Assembly: GCA_028282395.1 (NCBI GenBank)
Contig: JANQHY010000213.1
Span: 1 to 8,007, forward strand
Reading direction: 5' to 3'
Length of the DNA stretch: 8,007 nt
Source: Gammaproteobacteria bacterium
Lineage (GTDB): Bacteria; Pseudomonadota; Gammaproteobacteria; UBA12402
A program made the translations under genes and the position numbers. Shown one piece after another: positions 1 to 6,693 of the stretch. Position 1 is the stretch's first letter, and the number at the start of each line of letters is the position of its first letter. The notes beneath the pieces were generated by a model. It had not been told where the DNA came from. It did no database searches and saw only the letters and a program-made list of their open reading frames with translations.

Positions 1-537
1 CAATCCTGCATGATAGATTTTTAATGCTGGCTCATTGCTGCCTGCCTGATAAATTCGGTCGCACCACTGTTTGAACCACTCATTCTGATCTCGATTTTGT
101 TGAAGCTGCGTTGATATTTGCTCTGAAATAAATGCACCATATTGTGTCACAGTTGTCTCAATAGCAAAGATTCCTTTTATAAAAGGTTTTAATTCACTTT
201 GAGCAAGTAGTACGGCATGAATGCCAGCCATTGAGTGTGGCACGAGAATAATATCTTTATAGATTTTCTTTAACTGTTTAATTTGTTCTAGTAATACCTG
301 TGTCTGTTGACGAAAAGAGAAGCTTGATTCAGCACGTTCACTCTTTCCATAGCCAATTAAATCAGGAATCAGTGCATCATACTTGCTAAGTATCGGATCA
401 TTTAGGAAATTTATATAATTAAGATGCGAATCGCCTGCTCCGTGCAGAAAGATAATTAGTGTTTCCCTGTTGTGATTAACATACAAGCTAAAAGCTGTTG
501 CCGTGGTTGTATGAGAGTAACGTTCTTCAATTTTCAC
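1..537 (-). CDS. alpha/beta hydrolase, partial (C-terminus beyond window edge)
   Basis: The first 179 residues of a cytoplasmic alpha/beta-hydrolase-fold enzyme are visible; the frame is still open at base 1, so the C-terminal part, with the expected catalytic His, is missing. Residues 27-35 (LIIFLHGAG) form the first core strand and the HG oxyanion-hole motif. DLIGYGKSE (59-67) is the next conserved turn. LVPHSMAGI (98-106) is the nucleophile elbow with Ser102 as nucleophile. The elbow reads P-H-S-M-A rather than the classical G-x-S-x-G, a variant of small residues that the fold tolerates. There is no signal peptide. GTG at 535-537 is chosen as start because an AGGA motif lies 8 bases upstream and the only nearby ATG (541-543) is followed at once by TAA. 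The gene is divergent from the methyltransferase at 783. The substrate cannot be predicted; esterase, lipase or C-C hydrolase activity are all possible. Confidence 0.85.
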   Translation of the reverse strand, partial: MKIEERYSHTTTATAFSLYVNHNRETLIIFLHGAGDSHLNYINFLNDPILSKYDALIPDLIGYGKSERAESSFSFRQQTQVLLEQIKQLKKIYKDIILVPHSMAGIHAVLLAQSELKPFIKGIFAIETTVTQYGAFISEQISTQLQQNRDQNEWFKQWCDRIYQAGSNEPALKIYHAGL

Positions 538-545
538 TTACATTG

Positions 546-551
546 TCCTTT
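546..551 (-). promoter_or_regulatory. ribosome binding site of the alpha/beta hydrolase (decides GTG start)
   Basis: On the minus strand this reads AAAGGA, with 8 bases between it and the GTG at 535-537. An ATG sits between the two but is followed directly by TAA, so it can only encode a one-codon frame. The spacing and the stop codon together decide for the GTG start. Confidence 0.6.
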
Positions 552-581
552 ATCTATGAAAACTACAATGTCATTACCAAG

Positions 582-609
582 AGTATCTCATCTTTAAATA
601 GAGTGTCAA
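582..609 (-). promoter_or_regulatory. sigma70-type promoter of the alpha/beta hydrolase
   Basis: On the minus strand a perfect -35 box TTGACA (604-609) is followed after 16 bases by GATACT (582-587), a 4/6 match to the -10 consensus. This places the transcription start near 575 and gives a leader of about 38 bases before the GTG. The -35 box overlaps the end of the palindrome at 608-623, so a protein bound there would be expected to block RNA polymerase. Confidence 0.5.
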
Positions 610-623
610 TATTGATCAATATT
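608..623. promoter_or_regulatory. 16-bp perfect palindrome, probable operator
   Basis: AATATTGATCAATATT is perfectly palindromic over 16 bases and overlaps two bases of the -35 box of the minus-strand hydrolase promoter. It shares the AATATTGACA end (read on the minus strand) with the inverted repeat at 641-656 (read on the plus strand). That suggests one dimeric regulator binding twice in the divergent region. AT-rich palindromes do occur by chance, but position and recurrence favour an operator. Confidence 0.45.
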
Positions 624-640
624 TTCTTCATAAAAAATGG

Positions 641-656
641 GTCAATGAATATTGAC
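641..656. promoter_or_regulatory. inverted repeat GTCAAT-N4-ATTGAC, probable second operator
   Basis: Six-base perfect arms flank four bases (GAAT). The right arm runs into a plus-strand TTGACA (652-657), which would be an ideal -35 box for the methyltransferase gene. However, no convincing -10 box follows at 15-19 bases; the nearest TATA-like strings, TATAGA (669) and TATGAT (682), are at 11 and 24 bases. Weaker alternatives for the methyltransferase are the extended -10-like TGTGATAAG (700-708) and TATAAA (752-757). The plus-strand start site therefore stays undecided. Confidence 0.35.
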
Positions 657-782
657 ATGGGTCGCTTTTATAGATGGTTTGTATGATTTGCTTTTTAGCT
701 GTGATAAGATGCCTATTAGAAAAAAATGATTAAGCTTTCTAACTTGTTCAATATAAAATCCCAAATACTGTGAGGAAGTAAA

Positions 783-1517
783 ATGAGTATGCAAAACATC
801 TATGATAATCAAAAATTTTTTCAACAGTATAAGCAGTTAGTAGATGATAATAAAGGCTTTAATGCAATCATTGAGCGGCCGGCAATGTACGGATTAACTC
901 GCAACTTAGAGAGTATGCGCCTATTAGATATTGGTTGTGGATTTGGAGATTTCTGTCGTTATGCGCGTGCAGAAGGGGCAAAAGAGTTGGTTGCTGTTGA
1001 TCCATCAAAAAATATGCTTAACGAGGCAAAGAAAAGAACACAAGATGCACATATTCATTACCACTGTAAGCCAATTGAGACTTTCCAACCTAGTTGTGAA
1101 TTTGATATGGTTATTTCCTCGCTAGCTTTTCATTATGTTGAAGATTTTAGTGCGCTTGTAGAGAAGATTAATCATTGGCTGATAGCTGGTGGACAATTTA
1201 TTTTTTCTGTTGAACACCCTATTTGTACCGCATCCCCTCAAGGGCTATTGGGAAGTCACCAAAAAGCGTCTTTTCATCCTATCTACAATTATCGAGAAGA
1301 GAGAGTGTTTGACCAGAAATGGTTTGTTAACGGTGTAAAAAAATATCATAGAACAATCTCAACGTATTTGAACGATCTTTTGTCTCAAGGGTTCTGTATA
1401 GATAAGGTATTGGAGCCAATGCCTACGGATAAACAGATAATGAATTATCCGCACTTGGCCCGTCACAAGATTCGTCCGCCAGTACTAATAATTTCAGCAA
1501 GTAAACAGAAATCTTAA
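783..1517 (+). CDS. class I SAM-dependent methyltransferase
   Basis: This 244-residue soluble protein has the Rossmann-type methyltransferase core. Motif I is LLDIGCGFG (47-55), the S-adenosylmethionine-binding glycine loop. LVAVDPS (69-75) supplies the acidic residue at the end of strand 2 (Asp73) that usually binds the ribose hydroxyls. EFDMVISSLAFHYVED (106-121) is the strand 4 region, followed by a GG-containing turn and strand 5 (GGQFIFSVEHP, 136-146). The C-terminal half, with several aromatic residues and HPIYNYREER (165-174), probably builds the substrate pocket. The length suits small-molecule methyltransferases of the Methyltransf_11/25 group. The substrate is not predictable. ATG at 783 is chosen because GAGG lies 7 bases upstream; the in-frame ATG at 789 is too far from it. 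The gene stands alone, divergent from the hydrolase, with a probable shared regulatory region between them. Confidence 0.88.
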   Translation: MSMQNIYDNQKFFQQYKQLVDDNKGFNAIIERPAMYGLTRNLESMRLLDIGCGFGDFCRYARAEGAKELVAVDPSKNMLNEAKKRTQDAHIHYHCKPIETFQPSCEFDMVISSLAFHYVEDFSALVEKINHWLIAGGQFIFSVEHPICTASPQGLLGSHQKASFHPIYNYREERVFDQKWFVNGVKKYHRTISTYLNDLLSQGFCIDKVLEPMPTDKQIMNYPHLARHKIRPPVLIISASKQKS

Positions 1518-1608
1518 AAAGCTAGTTAACATATCAAAACGAATTTTCATTGCTTTTCTTCGACTAAATAAAGTGTTAGAGGGGTAAAAATGGTGCTAGA
1601 ATAGCGGC

Positions 1609-1644
1609 AGTTGTTAAAAGCTAATTAGTTGTTAAAGAATTAAT
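1609..1644 (+). repeat. short imperfect tandem direct repeat upstream of the DUF218 gene
   Basis: AGTTGTTAAA occurs at 1609 and again at 1627 (period 18), each followed by a similar AT-rich TAAT-containing stretch. It lies about 85-120 bases before the next gene, where an upstream regulator could bind. No convincing -35/-10 pair with proper spacing was found there: TTGCAA at 1648 and TATAAA at 1667 are only 13 bases apart. The rest of the 1518-1728 gap holds no gene and no clear terminator. Confidence 0.25.
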
Positions 1645-1728
1645 CACTTGCAACTTCATTAGTGAATATAAAAAAATTAGACAGAGTTTTAAATTAGCGT
1701 ACTAAAAAGAGTTATGGTGAGGTAATAA

Positions 1729-2493
1729 ATGATGAAAGTTGTCGCTGTAATATATAATTTTTTCTCAGTTCTCATACAACCTATTGTATTATTACTTGTT
1801 TTCTTGCTATTTACACTATTCTTTAAACAAAAAAAGATAGTTAAAATAATCACTATTCTGTTTATTGTTATGATTTATACGCTCTCAATTGGTGTTGTTG
1901 AAGCAAAGATATTGTCAAGAATGGTTGATTATTCTCCACTTAATCAGCAGCAGATTAAAAATAATCAAGCACTTATTCTGTTAGGCGGGGGATTAAATAA
2001 CTCTCACGGCAGTATTGCACCTAAAGTTATCGCATATAGTCGAATTCTAGAAGCATATAGAATTTACCATCTTGCTGAAAAAATGGGCGTGCATTACACT
2101 ATTTTTGTTTCTGGAGGAGATCCTGAAAAAAATGGTATATCAGAAGCAGAAGTTTATAGTAGAATTCTACAGCAAATGGGGGTTAACAGCCGGGATCTAG
2201 TTTTAGAGACAACGAGTCATAATACTTACCAAAATGCTAAATTTATAAAGCCAATTATTGAAAAATATCAGTTTAAACAGTATTTGCTTGTTACAAGTGG
2301 GCTGCATATGAAACGCTCTTTACTCTATTTTCAAAATTTTGGTATTGATGTGATACCTGCTATTTCTGATAAACCTATGCCACTAGGTAAATGGGTGCCT
2401 TCTGCTTATAACCTGGCTTTATTTGAGTGGCTGCTACATGAAGAAGAAGGTATAGGAAGACTTCATCTTTATAATTGGTTGGGAATCAATTAA
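1729..2493 (+). CDS. YdcF/ElyC/SanA family (DUF218) inner-membrane protein
   Basis: A 254-residue protein with two N-terminal hydrophobic segments (about residues 8-32 and 38-58, separated by the basic KQKKIVK), followed by a DUF218 domain. Family landmarks are the strand ALILLGGG (81-88), FVSGGDPEK (126-134), the E-x-x-S-x-N-T-x-x-N block (ETTSHNTYQNA, 160-170) and LLVTSGLHMKRS (186-197), the counterpart of the usual VTSxxHMxR motif. Length and two-helix topology match Escherichia coli ElyC (about 259 residues), which is linked to envelope and peptidoglycan assembly; SanA and YdcF are relatives. The biochemical activity of the family is poorly settled, so the role in envelope maintenance is by analogy. 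GAGG at 1719-1722 lies 6 bases before ATG 1729 and 9 before ATG 1732, so either of the two adjacent methionines could be first. The downstream gene is 172 bases away and is not obviously cotranscribed. Confidence 0.85.
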   Translation: MMKVVAVIYNFFSVLIQPIVLLLVFLLFTLFFKQKKIVKIITILFIVMIYTLSIGVVEAKILSRMVDYSPLNQQQIKNNQALILLGGGLNNSHGSIAPKVIAYSRILEAYRIYHLAEKMGVHYTIFVSGGDPEKNGISEAEVYSRILQQMGVNSRDLVLETTSHNTYQNAKFIKPIIEKYQFKQYLLVTSGLHMKRSLLYFQNFGIDVIPAISDKPMPLGKWVPSAYNLALFEWLLHEEEGIGRLHLYNWLGIN

Positions 2494-2579
2494 TAAGCTA
2501 TGGTTGATTTTGAAAATAAGCACCATATTAGGCATAACACAAGTCGATAAAGGGCATATAAACAGCTAATAATAAAAGC

Positions 2580-2608
2580 TTGATTTTTCAATATAAGAAT
2601 AGTTAAAT
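2580..2608 (+). promoter_or_regulatory. candidate sigma70 promoter of the giant repeat protein
   Basis: TTGATT (2580-2585, 4/6) and TTAAAT (2603-2608, 4/6) are separated by 17 bases, which would start transcription near 2615 with a leader of about 50 bases. The region is very AT-rich, so chance matches are likely. No clear terminator of the preceding gene is seen in 2494-2665, so read-through is possible. Confidence 0.3.
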
Positions 2609-2651
2609 GTATTGCTATGAATAATAACAATAAGAAGATAAGATCTATTCT

Positions 2652-2657
2652 AGAGGA
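2652..2657 (+). promoter_or_regulatory. ribosome binding site supporting the GTG start of the giant repeat protein
   Basis: AGAGGA lies 8 bases before the GTG at 2666-2668. No ATG in this frame has such a site; the first in-frame ATG is codon 32, which lies inside a conserved-looking stretch. The GTG start is therefore preferred. Confidence 0.6.
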
Positions 2658-2665
2658 AATTATCT

Positions 2666-5600
2666 GTGATAAACTTTGATCAATTATTTAAAGAAAAGAT
2701 TAATAACAGCCAAGACTTTAATAATATTAGTGATGAGGAGTGTTTTCTTAACGCTGTCATGGCATTGGAATCTGATCTAGGCAAAGAGGTCGTATCAGCT
2801 AATTTAGGTAAAGAGAGTGGTAGTCAGTTATCAATTAGAATGATTCTTGACTATTTAAAGAGTGTAAATTTGATTTCAAAGAGCTACATTCCTAGTGAAG
2901 AAGCTCACGGAAAAATTGTTTTTAAATTTATACAAAGTTCTAATTTACTTTCCAAAATGATTATTTCTGATAAATTTGAACTTAATGAAGAAAAAAGTTG
3001 GACTTTCTATATAAAACAACTTAAAGATCCCAAAAACTATAGGCCAGTAGTTGATTTGCCTAATGGGGTTGATAGAAATCAGTATCGTAATCCTAAGAAA
3101 GGGAAAAAGTTCCTTTCTCGTAAAGCCAGTAAAAATCGTGGTGCTCCAAAAGATACGGATAAGATTAAAAAGACATCAGTTACTGTCATACCTAAAAAAG
3201 GAAAGTATGTTGCCTATAGAAGGATTGGTAACCATGGCGAGAATACCATGGGTGTGGGTATGCTATTTATTATTAGTAACTGTGATCTAAAGGATGAAAA
3301 GTATATCTTTAAAGAGAATGCTGATACTAATTCAAGGTGGTGGTTAAAAGGAGCTCATGAGTACTATTTCATTAAATCGATATCTTTGATTGATCTTATT
3401 GATTATCTTGATGAAGTAGAACGCAGAGGTGGTATTCCTAAATGGAATGAGGCATTGGTCTGTCCTAGTAAGAAGTCGATATTGGGTATTTCAATAAGTG
3501 AAAATGATCTGCAAACACGCTTGAATGCCCAATTTAGAAAGCGCTATGTTGAATTAGAGCTTAATCTAACAAATCTACCTATGTTAATTATCTCATCGAG
3601 CTACAATGAGGAGACGTGCATATATAATAAGTCTGATCAACTTTTTGACTTAATTATTGCTGAATCTATGCCAAATAACACTCTAGAAAATAGATTATTT
3701 CATAAAATCTTAAATGGCATTGATCTTAAACAGGTTTTTAAAGCATATTGCAGCAAAAGTAACGATGATGTGATGATTAGACTACTTTTACGCTTATGCA
3801 AGAAAAATATGTTTAGCTATACCGACATAATTTTAGCAAATCACCCAAATGCTGCTGATTGGATAATCAATAATCTTTCACAGAAGAATCAGCTAGCTTA
3901 TCTTCATCATTTTACCTTAAAAGAACCGCTAAATGGCAATTATAATAAAACAAGGTACTTAATCGAAAAATCACCTGGATTCTCAGAGCAGGATAAAGGA
4001 GAGTTAGGAAGAGTACTACTAAGATTGGTTAGGGCAAAGCAATATGACATTGTTGGAAAGCTGATAGATAAATCTCCATCTATTTCTACCACTTGGGTTG
4101 CTGGTAAAAAAGGCACTACAGCATTACACATTTTAATGAAATCTGATCAAATAGATCTGGCGAAAAGGCTGGTAAAAAAATATAAGGCCTCTTGTCTAAA
4201 TAAAGATAGTAATAATGATACCGAATTCTCTATTGCTTTAAATAATTACCTGATGAGTTCTGAGCATGTTAAGAAAACTCATGAGGAGTTTGTAAATTTT
4301 TTAATTCAGCATACTGACCTATCTCTTTATCCAACGCCTGATCTCTTTCCGTTGCTAGTTAAAGTGATAGATAGAGATGAAGAGATAGTCAAAAAGATAT
4401 TATCTCGCTGCTCAGCTAATCAGTTAAAAAATTTCTTATGTTATGCTGTTAGTAAAGAACATGAGCGACTTTGTCAAATCATTATGCAGAGATTAAAGCT
4501 GCGCTTCTCATTCGATGTTCTATCTAAATCTAACAATTTGAAGCGCTCTCCATTACAAATAGCAATGGATAATAAGAATTACAATATTATAGCTTTATTG
4601 ATTAGGCAGACAGACAATTTTGGCGATGTGAGAAAACATGGGCTCCTATTTTGTAAACTGCTTTCACTCTTAGTAAAAAATGAACAGTATGATCTTGTTG
4701 AGCACCTATTGAAGAAATCCTATCAAAGTAAAGTAACCCATATCCAGGCGCTTCACACACTTTTACTGCTTAATAAGTTTGATTTGGCACGATCTTTAAT
4801 TTCAAGATATAAACCCTCTATTGTTGATAAAGATAATCATGGTAGAACCCCTTTCTCCATAGCTGTTGAGGGTTATCTTAGTAGTAATCAAAGTAGTATT
4901 GAGGAGTGGGAGGCCGTTCTTAAGAGAATTCTTCAATATGGCAATATGGAAGAGTATCCGGCGATCGATCTTTTTCCTTTGCTTGTGAAGTTGCAAAATA
5001 AAAATTCGCGCCAATGGATTAGAGAAATATTGTATAAGTGTAAAAATGAACAATTTAATAACATTCTGTCGCATGCCATAGTCAATAAAAATACTTTATT
5101 GGCTAGAGAAGTGGTGGCTGTTTGGAAGTTACGTGGTTTTTTTGATATCTTGTCAGATAATAATTCTGCAAAAAAATCGCCTTTGGAGCAGGCTATGAGA
5201 AATCTTGATACGGATATGCTCAACCTATTAATTGATCAGAGCCACACTTTTCAAAATAGCAGAAAAAATACCAAGTTGCTGGGGAAGTTATTTTTAATTC
5301 TTGTTGATTCCAAAAAGTATGTCATGGCTAAAAAATTATTGAATAAATCGCCAGGGATGTCATTGGAATGGTATAGCAGAGACAACAAAAACACTGTGCT
5401 TCATTATTTAATTGAAGATGGCCAAATAGAGCTGGCCGAAAGTATATTAAAGAAATATAAAGTCTTGGCTGCCATAAAAAATGCTGACACTGAGACCATT
5501 TTCTCCATGGCCGTGAATAAATTTCTTCAAAACAACCAAGATAGTTACTATCGCTTGGTTAAAGCAATGATTCAATATGGAGATTTTTCTACTTATCCTG

Positions 5601-6679
5601 AGAGTGACCTTTTTGAGGTTTTAATGAAATTGGTTCCTGATCATAGTGATCTTGTTGAAAATATTTTAGATAAATGCGGTTTTGAAAAGTTTCAAGTATT
5701 ACTCTATCTTGCAGTGGTGGGGCGCAAAGTTGACTTTGTTGAAATTGTTATGAAAGCATATAAGCAGCGTAATGGTATTAACCTACTAGCTAAGGTTCCT
5801 GGTTATAATAGTTCAATATTGTCAGCAGCAATGAAGGTAAATAATTGTGAAATACTAGATTTTCTAATTGGTGGGGTTTCTTATTTCTCAAGGTCAAATA
5901 ATACTATGTTGGGTAAATTATTACACCAGTTGCTAATTAATGAATCTTACCTTGCTGCTGAAAGATTGATCTCAAAAGCAACGACTATATATTTAACTAA
6001 AAAAACTGCTTGTCAGCTAGTCAAAGCCGCGATTAACTGCAAGCAATTCTCAATAGCTAACAAAATCCTCAAGGGGTATCGACCATTTCATGGTAATTTT
6101 TCAAGTAAAGATTCACTCATTGATATAATGATCAGGACTGACGATTATTCAGGTCTACGCTATTTTATAAAGCACTCTTCAGTTAAAAAGGATAAAAATG
6201 ATCTCATTAAAGCAATCAAGTATTTAAATGATAAAGATGAAATACACTTAGCTGACTTCAAGGATGTTAAGGCTGGAAAAAGGAACTATCGTAGATTTCT
6301 ACTTGTTAATTTTCTTTCAGTTAGACTTGAGTCGGGTCAGGACATAGAGAAAATTTTTAATGAACTTCATAAATACTATCAGCAGCATGACAATGATATA
6401 TATTCAACCTTGAAACGCCAAGGTGCCATTACTTTCTCTTTCTCAAAGAATACTATAGGTAATAGTAAAGTTTCGACTACGTATATGAAGTTATTTGAAA
6501 ATTTTACTATCAAGCAGTATCGCCATAAGCAAAGTAACAGTGAAGCACTGCTTGATAATAAAAAAGAAAGTAGTATCTTTTCTACGGCTATGACAGTGCT
6601 GTCGAATAAAAGTGAATATGACTTAGCATCAAAGGAGAAAGGAATATCTGCTTGGGTAGAAAATTTGTCGCCTTTTTAA
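2666..6679 (+). CDS. giant ankyrin-like repeat protein with unrecognised N-terminal region; possible effector
   Basis: This 1337-residue protein has no signal peptide or membrane segment. I do not recognise a named family. Residues 1-335 form a non-repetitive region containing DEECFLNAV (23-31, Cys26), a basic linker (about 138-182, rich in KK and RK) and a Trp/His/Tyr-rich stretch (224-236, His231). Residues about 340-1190 are helical-hairpin repeats of ankyrin type, seen best in TALHILMKSDQIDLAKRLV (485-503), SPLQIAMDNKNYNIIALLI (628-646), RTPFSIA (727-733), SPLEQAMRNLDTDMLNLLI (838-856) and TVLHYLIEDGQIELAESIL (910-928). They are organised as 210-residue super-repeats, listed separately. 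Residues 1190-1337 are a polar, lysine-rich region without repeats. Such repeats bind proteins, and large bacterial proteins of this kind are often host-directed effectors of type IV secretion systems; secretion here is inference, as no secretion gene is visible. The GTG start rests on a well-spaced AGAGGA. The codons are strongly AT-rich compared with coaBC, which is consistent with an acquired gene. Confidence 0.8.
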   Translation: MINFDQLFKEKINNSQDFNNISDEECFLNAVMALESDLGKEVVSANLGKESGSQLSIRMILDYLKSVNLISKSYIPSEEAHGKIVFKFIQSSNLLSKMIISDKFELNEEKSWTFYIKQLKDPKNYRPVVDLPNGVDRNQYRNPKKGKKFLSRKASKNRGAPKDTDKIKKTSVTVIPKKGKYVAYRRIGNHGENTMGVGMLFIISNCDLKDEKYIFKENADTNSRWWLKGAHEYYFIKSISLIDLIDYLDEVERRGGIPKWNEALVCPSKKSILGISISENDLQTRLNAQFRKRYVELELNLTNLPMLIISSSYNEETCIYNKSDQLFDLIIAESMPNNTLENRLFHKILNGIDLKQVFKAYCSKSNDDVMIRLLLRLCKKNMFSYTDIILANHPNAADWIINNLSQKNQLAYLHHFTLKEPLNGNYNKTRYLIEKSPGFSEQDKGELGRVLLRLVRAKQYDIVGKLIDKSPSISTTWVAGKKGTTALHILMKSDQIDLAKRLVKKYKASCLNKDSNNDTEFSIALNNYLMSSEHVKKTHEEFVNFLIQHTDLSLYPTPDLFPLLVKVIDRDEEIVKKILSRCSANQLKNFLCYAVSKEHERLCQIIMQRLKLRFSFDVLSKSNNLKRSPLQIAMDNKNYNIIALLIRQTDNFGDVRKHGLLFCKLLSLLVKNEQYDLVEHLLKKSYQSKVTHIQALHTLLLLNKFDLARSLISRYKPSIVDKDNHGRTPFSIAVEGYLSSNQSSIEEWEAVLKRILQYGNMEEYPAIDLFPLLVKLQNKNSRQWIREILYKCKNEQFNNILSHAIVNKNTLLAREVVAVWKLRGFFDILSDNNSAKKSPLEQAMRNLDTDMLNLLIDQSHTFQNSRKNTKLLGKLFLILVDSKKYVMAKKLLNKSPGMSLEWYSRDNKNTVLHYLIEDGQIELAESILKKYKVLAAIKNADTETIFSMAVNKFLQNNQDSYYRLVKAMIQYGDFSTYPESDLFEVLMKLVPDHSDLVENILDKCGFEKFQVLLYLAVVGRKVDFVEIVMKAYKQRNGINLLAKVPGYNSSILSAAMKVNNCEILDFLIGGVSYFSRSNNTMLGKLLHQLLINESYLAAERLISKATTIYLTKKTACQLVKAAINCKQFSIANKILKGYRPFHGNFSSKDSLIDIMIRTDDYSGLRYFIKHSSVKKDKNDLIKAIKYLNDKDEIHLADFKDVKAGKRNYRRFLLVNFLSVRLESGQDIEKIFNELHKYYQQHDNDIYSTLKRQGAITFSFSKNTIGNSKVSTTYMKLFENFTIKQYRHKQSNSEALLDNKKESSIFSTAMTVLSNKSEYDLASKEKGISAWVENLSPF
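3998..4636 (+). repeat. super-repeat unit 1 of the giant protein (residues 445-657)
   Basis: This is the first complete copy of the long unit. Landmarks in order are LLRLVRAKQYDIVGKLIDKS (451-470), ALHILMKSDQIDLAKRLVKK (486-505), TEFSIALNNYL (519-529), LSLYPTPDLFPLLVKV (552-567) and SPLQIAMDNKN (628-638). Each landmark recurs in units 2 and 3 at the same offset. Confidence 0.75.
4637..5269 (+). repeat. super-repeat unit 2 of the giant protein (residues 658-868)
   Basis: The second copy is shifted by about 215 residues from unit 1 (Tyr460 aligns with Tyr675). The landmarks are LLSLLVKNEQYDLVEHLLKK (665-684), ALHTLLLLNKFDLARSLISR (695-714), TPFSIAVEGYL (728-738), MEEYPAIDLFPLLVKL (761-776) and SPLEQAMRNLD (838-848). 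The identical DLFPLLVK string in units 1 and 2 shows the relationship most clearly. Confidence 0.75.
5270..5899 (+). repeat. super-repeat unit 3 of the giant protein (residues 869-1078)
   Basis: The third copy is shifted by 210 residues from unit 2 (Tyr675 aligns with Tyr885). The landmarks are LFLILVDSKKYVMAKKLLNK (875-894), VLHYLIEDGQIELAESILKK (911-930), TIFSMAVNKFL (944-954), FSTYPESDLFEVLMKL (974-989) and SILSAAMKVNN (1049-1059). Confidence 0.75.
5900..6175 (+). repeat. super-repeat unit 4, partial and degenerate (residues 1079-1170)
   Basis: The array ends with a shortened copy beginning MLGKLLHQLLINESYLAAER (1081-1100), shifted by 210 residues from unit 3 (Tyr885 aligns with Tyr1095). 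LVKAAINCKQFSIANKILKG (1118-1137) corresponds to the second module of the earlier units, and TDDYSGLRYFI (1158-1168) is a further weak hairpin. The YP-DLF landmark is absent, so the copy is incomplete. Confidence 0.6.
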
Positions 6680-6693
6680 CACTCCTTGTGAAG

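Noticed and set aside
498..686. Open frame of 62 codons on the plus strand
   Set aside because: It overlaps the hydrolase start in antisense and covers the divergent promoter and operator region. It has no good ribosome binding site and a hydrophobic, low-complexity translation typical of chance frames in AT-rich DNA.
652..687. Complete plus-strand promoter from TTGACA (652) with TATGAT (682) as -10
   Set aside because: The spacer would be 24 bases, too long for sigma70, and TATAGA at 669 would leave only 11. The -35-like box was kept only as part of the inverted repeat.
642..824. Open frame of 60 codons on the minus strand
   Set aside because: It runs antisense across the methyltransferase ribosome binding site and start codon, which are well supported, and shows no recognisable motif.
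2501..2551. Short frame beginning ATGGTTGATTTT after the DUF218 gene
   Set aside because: Only 16 codons, no ribosome binding site and no protein-like motif, so chance is the best explanation.
4802..5223. Antisense open frames of 90 and 96 codons inside the giant gene
   Set aside because: They overlap each other and lie opposite strongly patterned coding sequence whose repeats are conserved at protein level in the sense direction. They are shadow frames.
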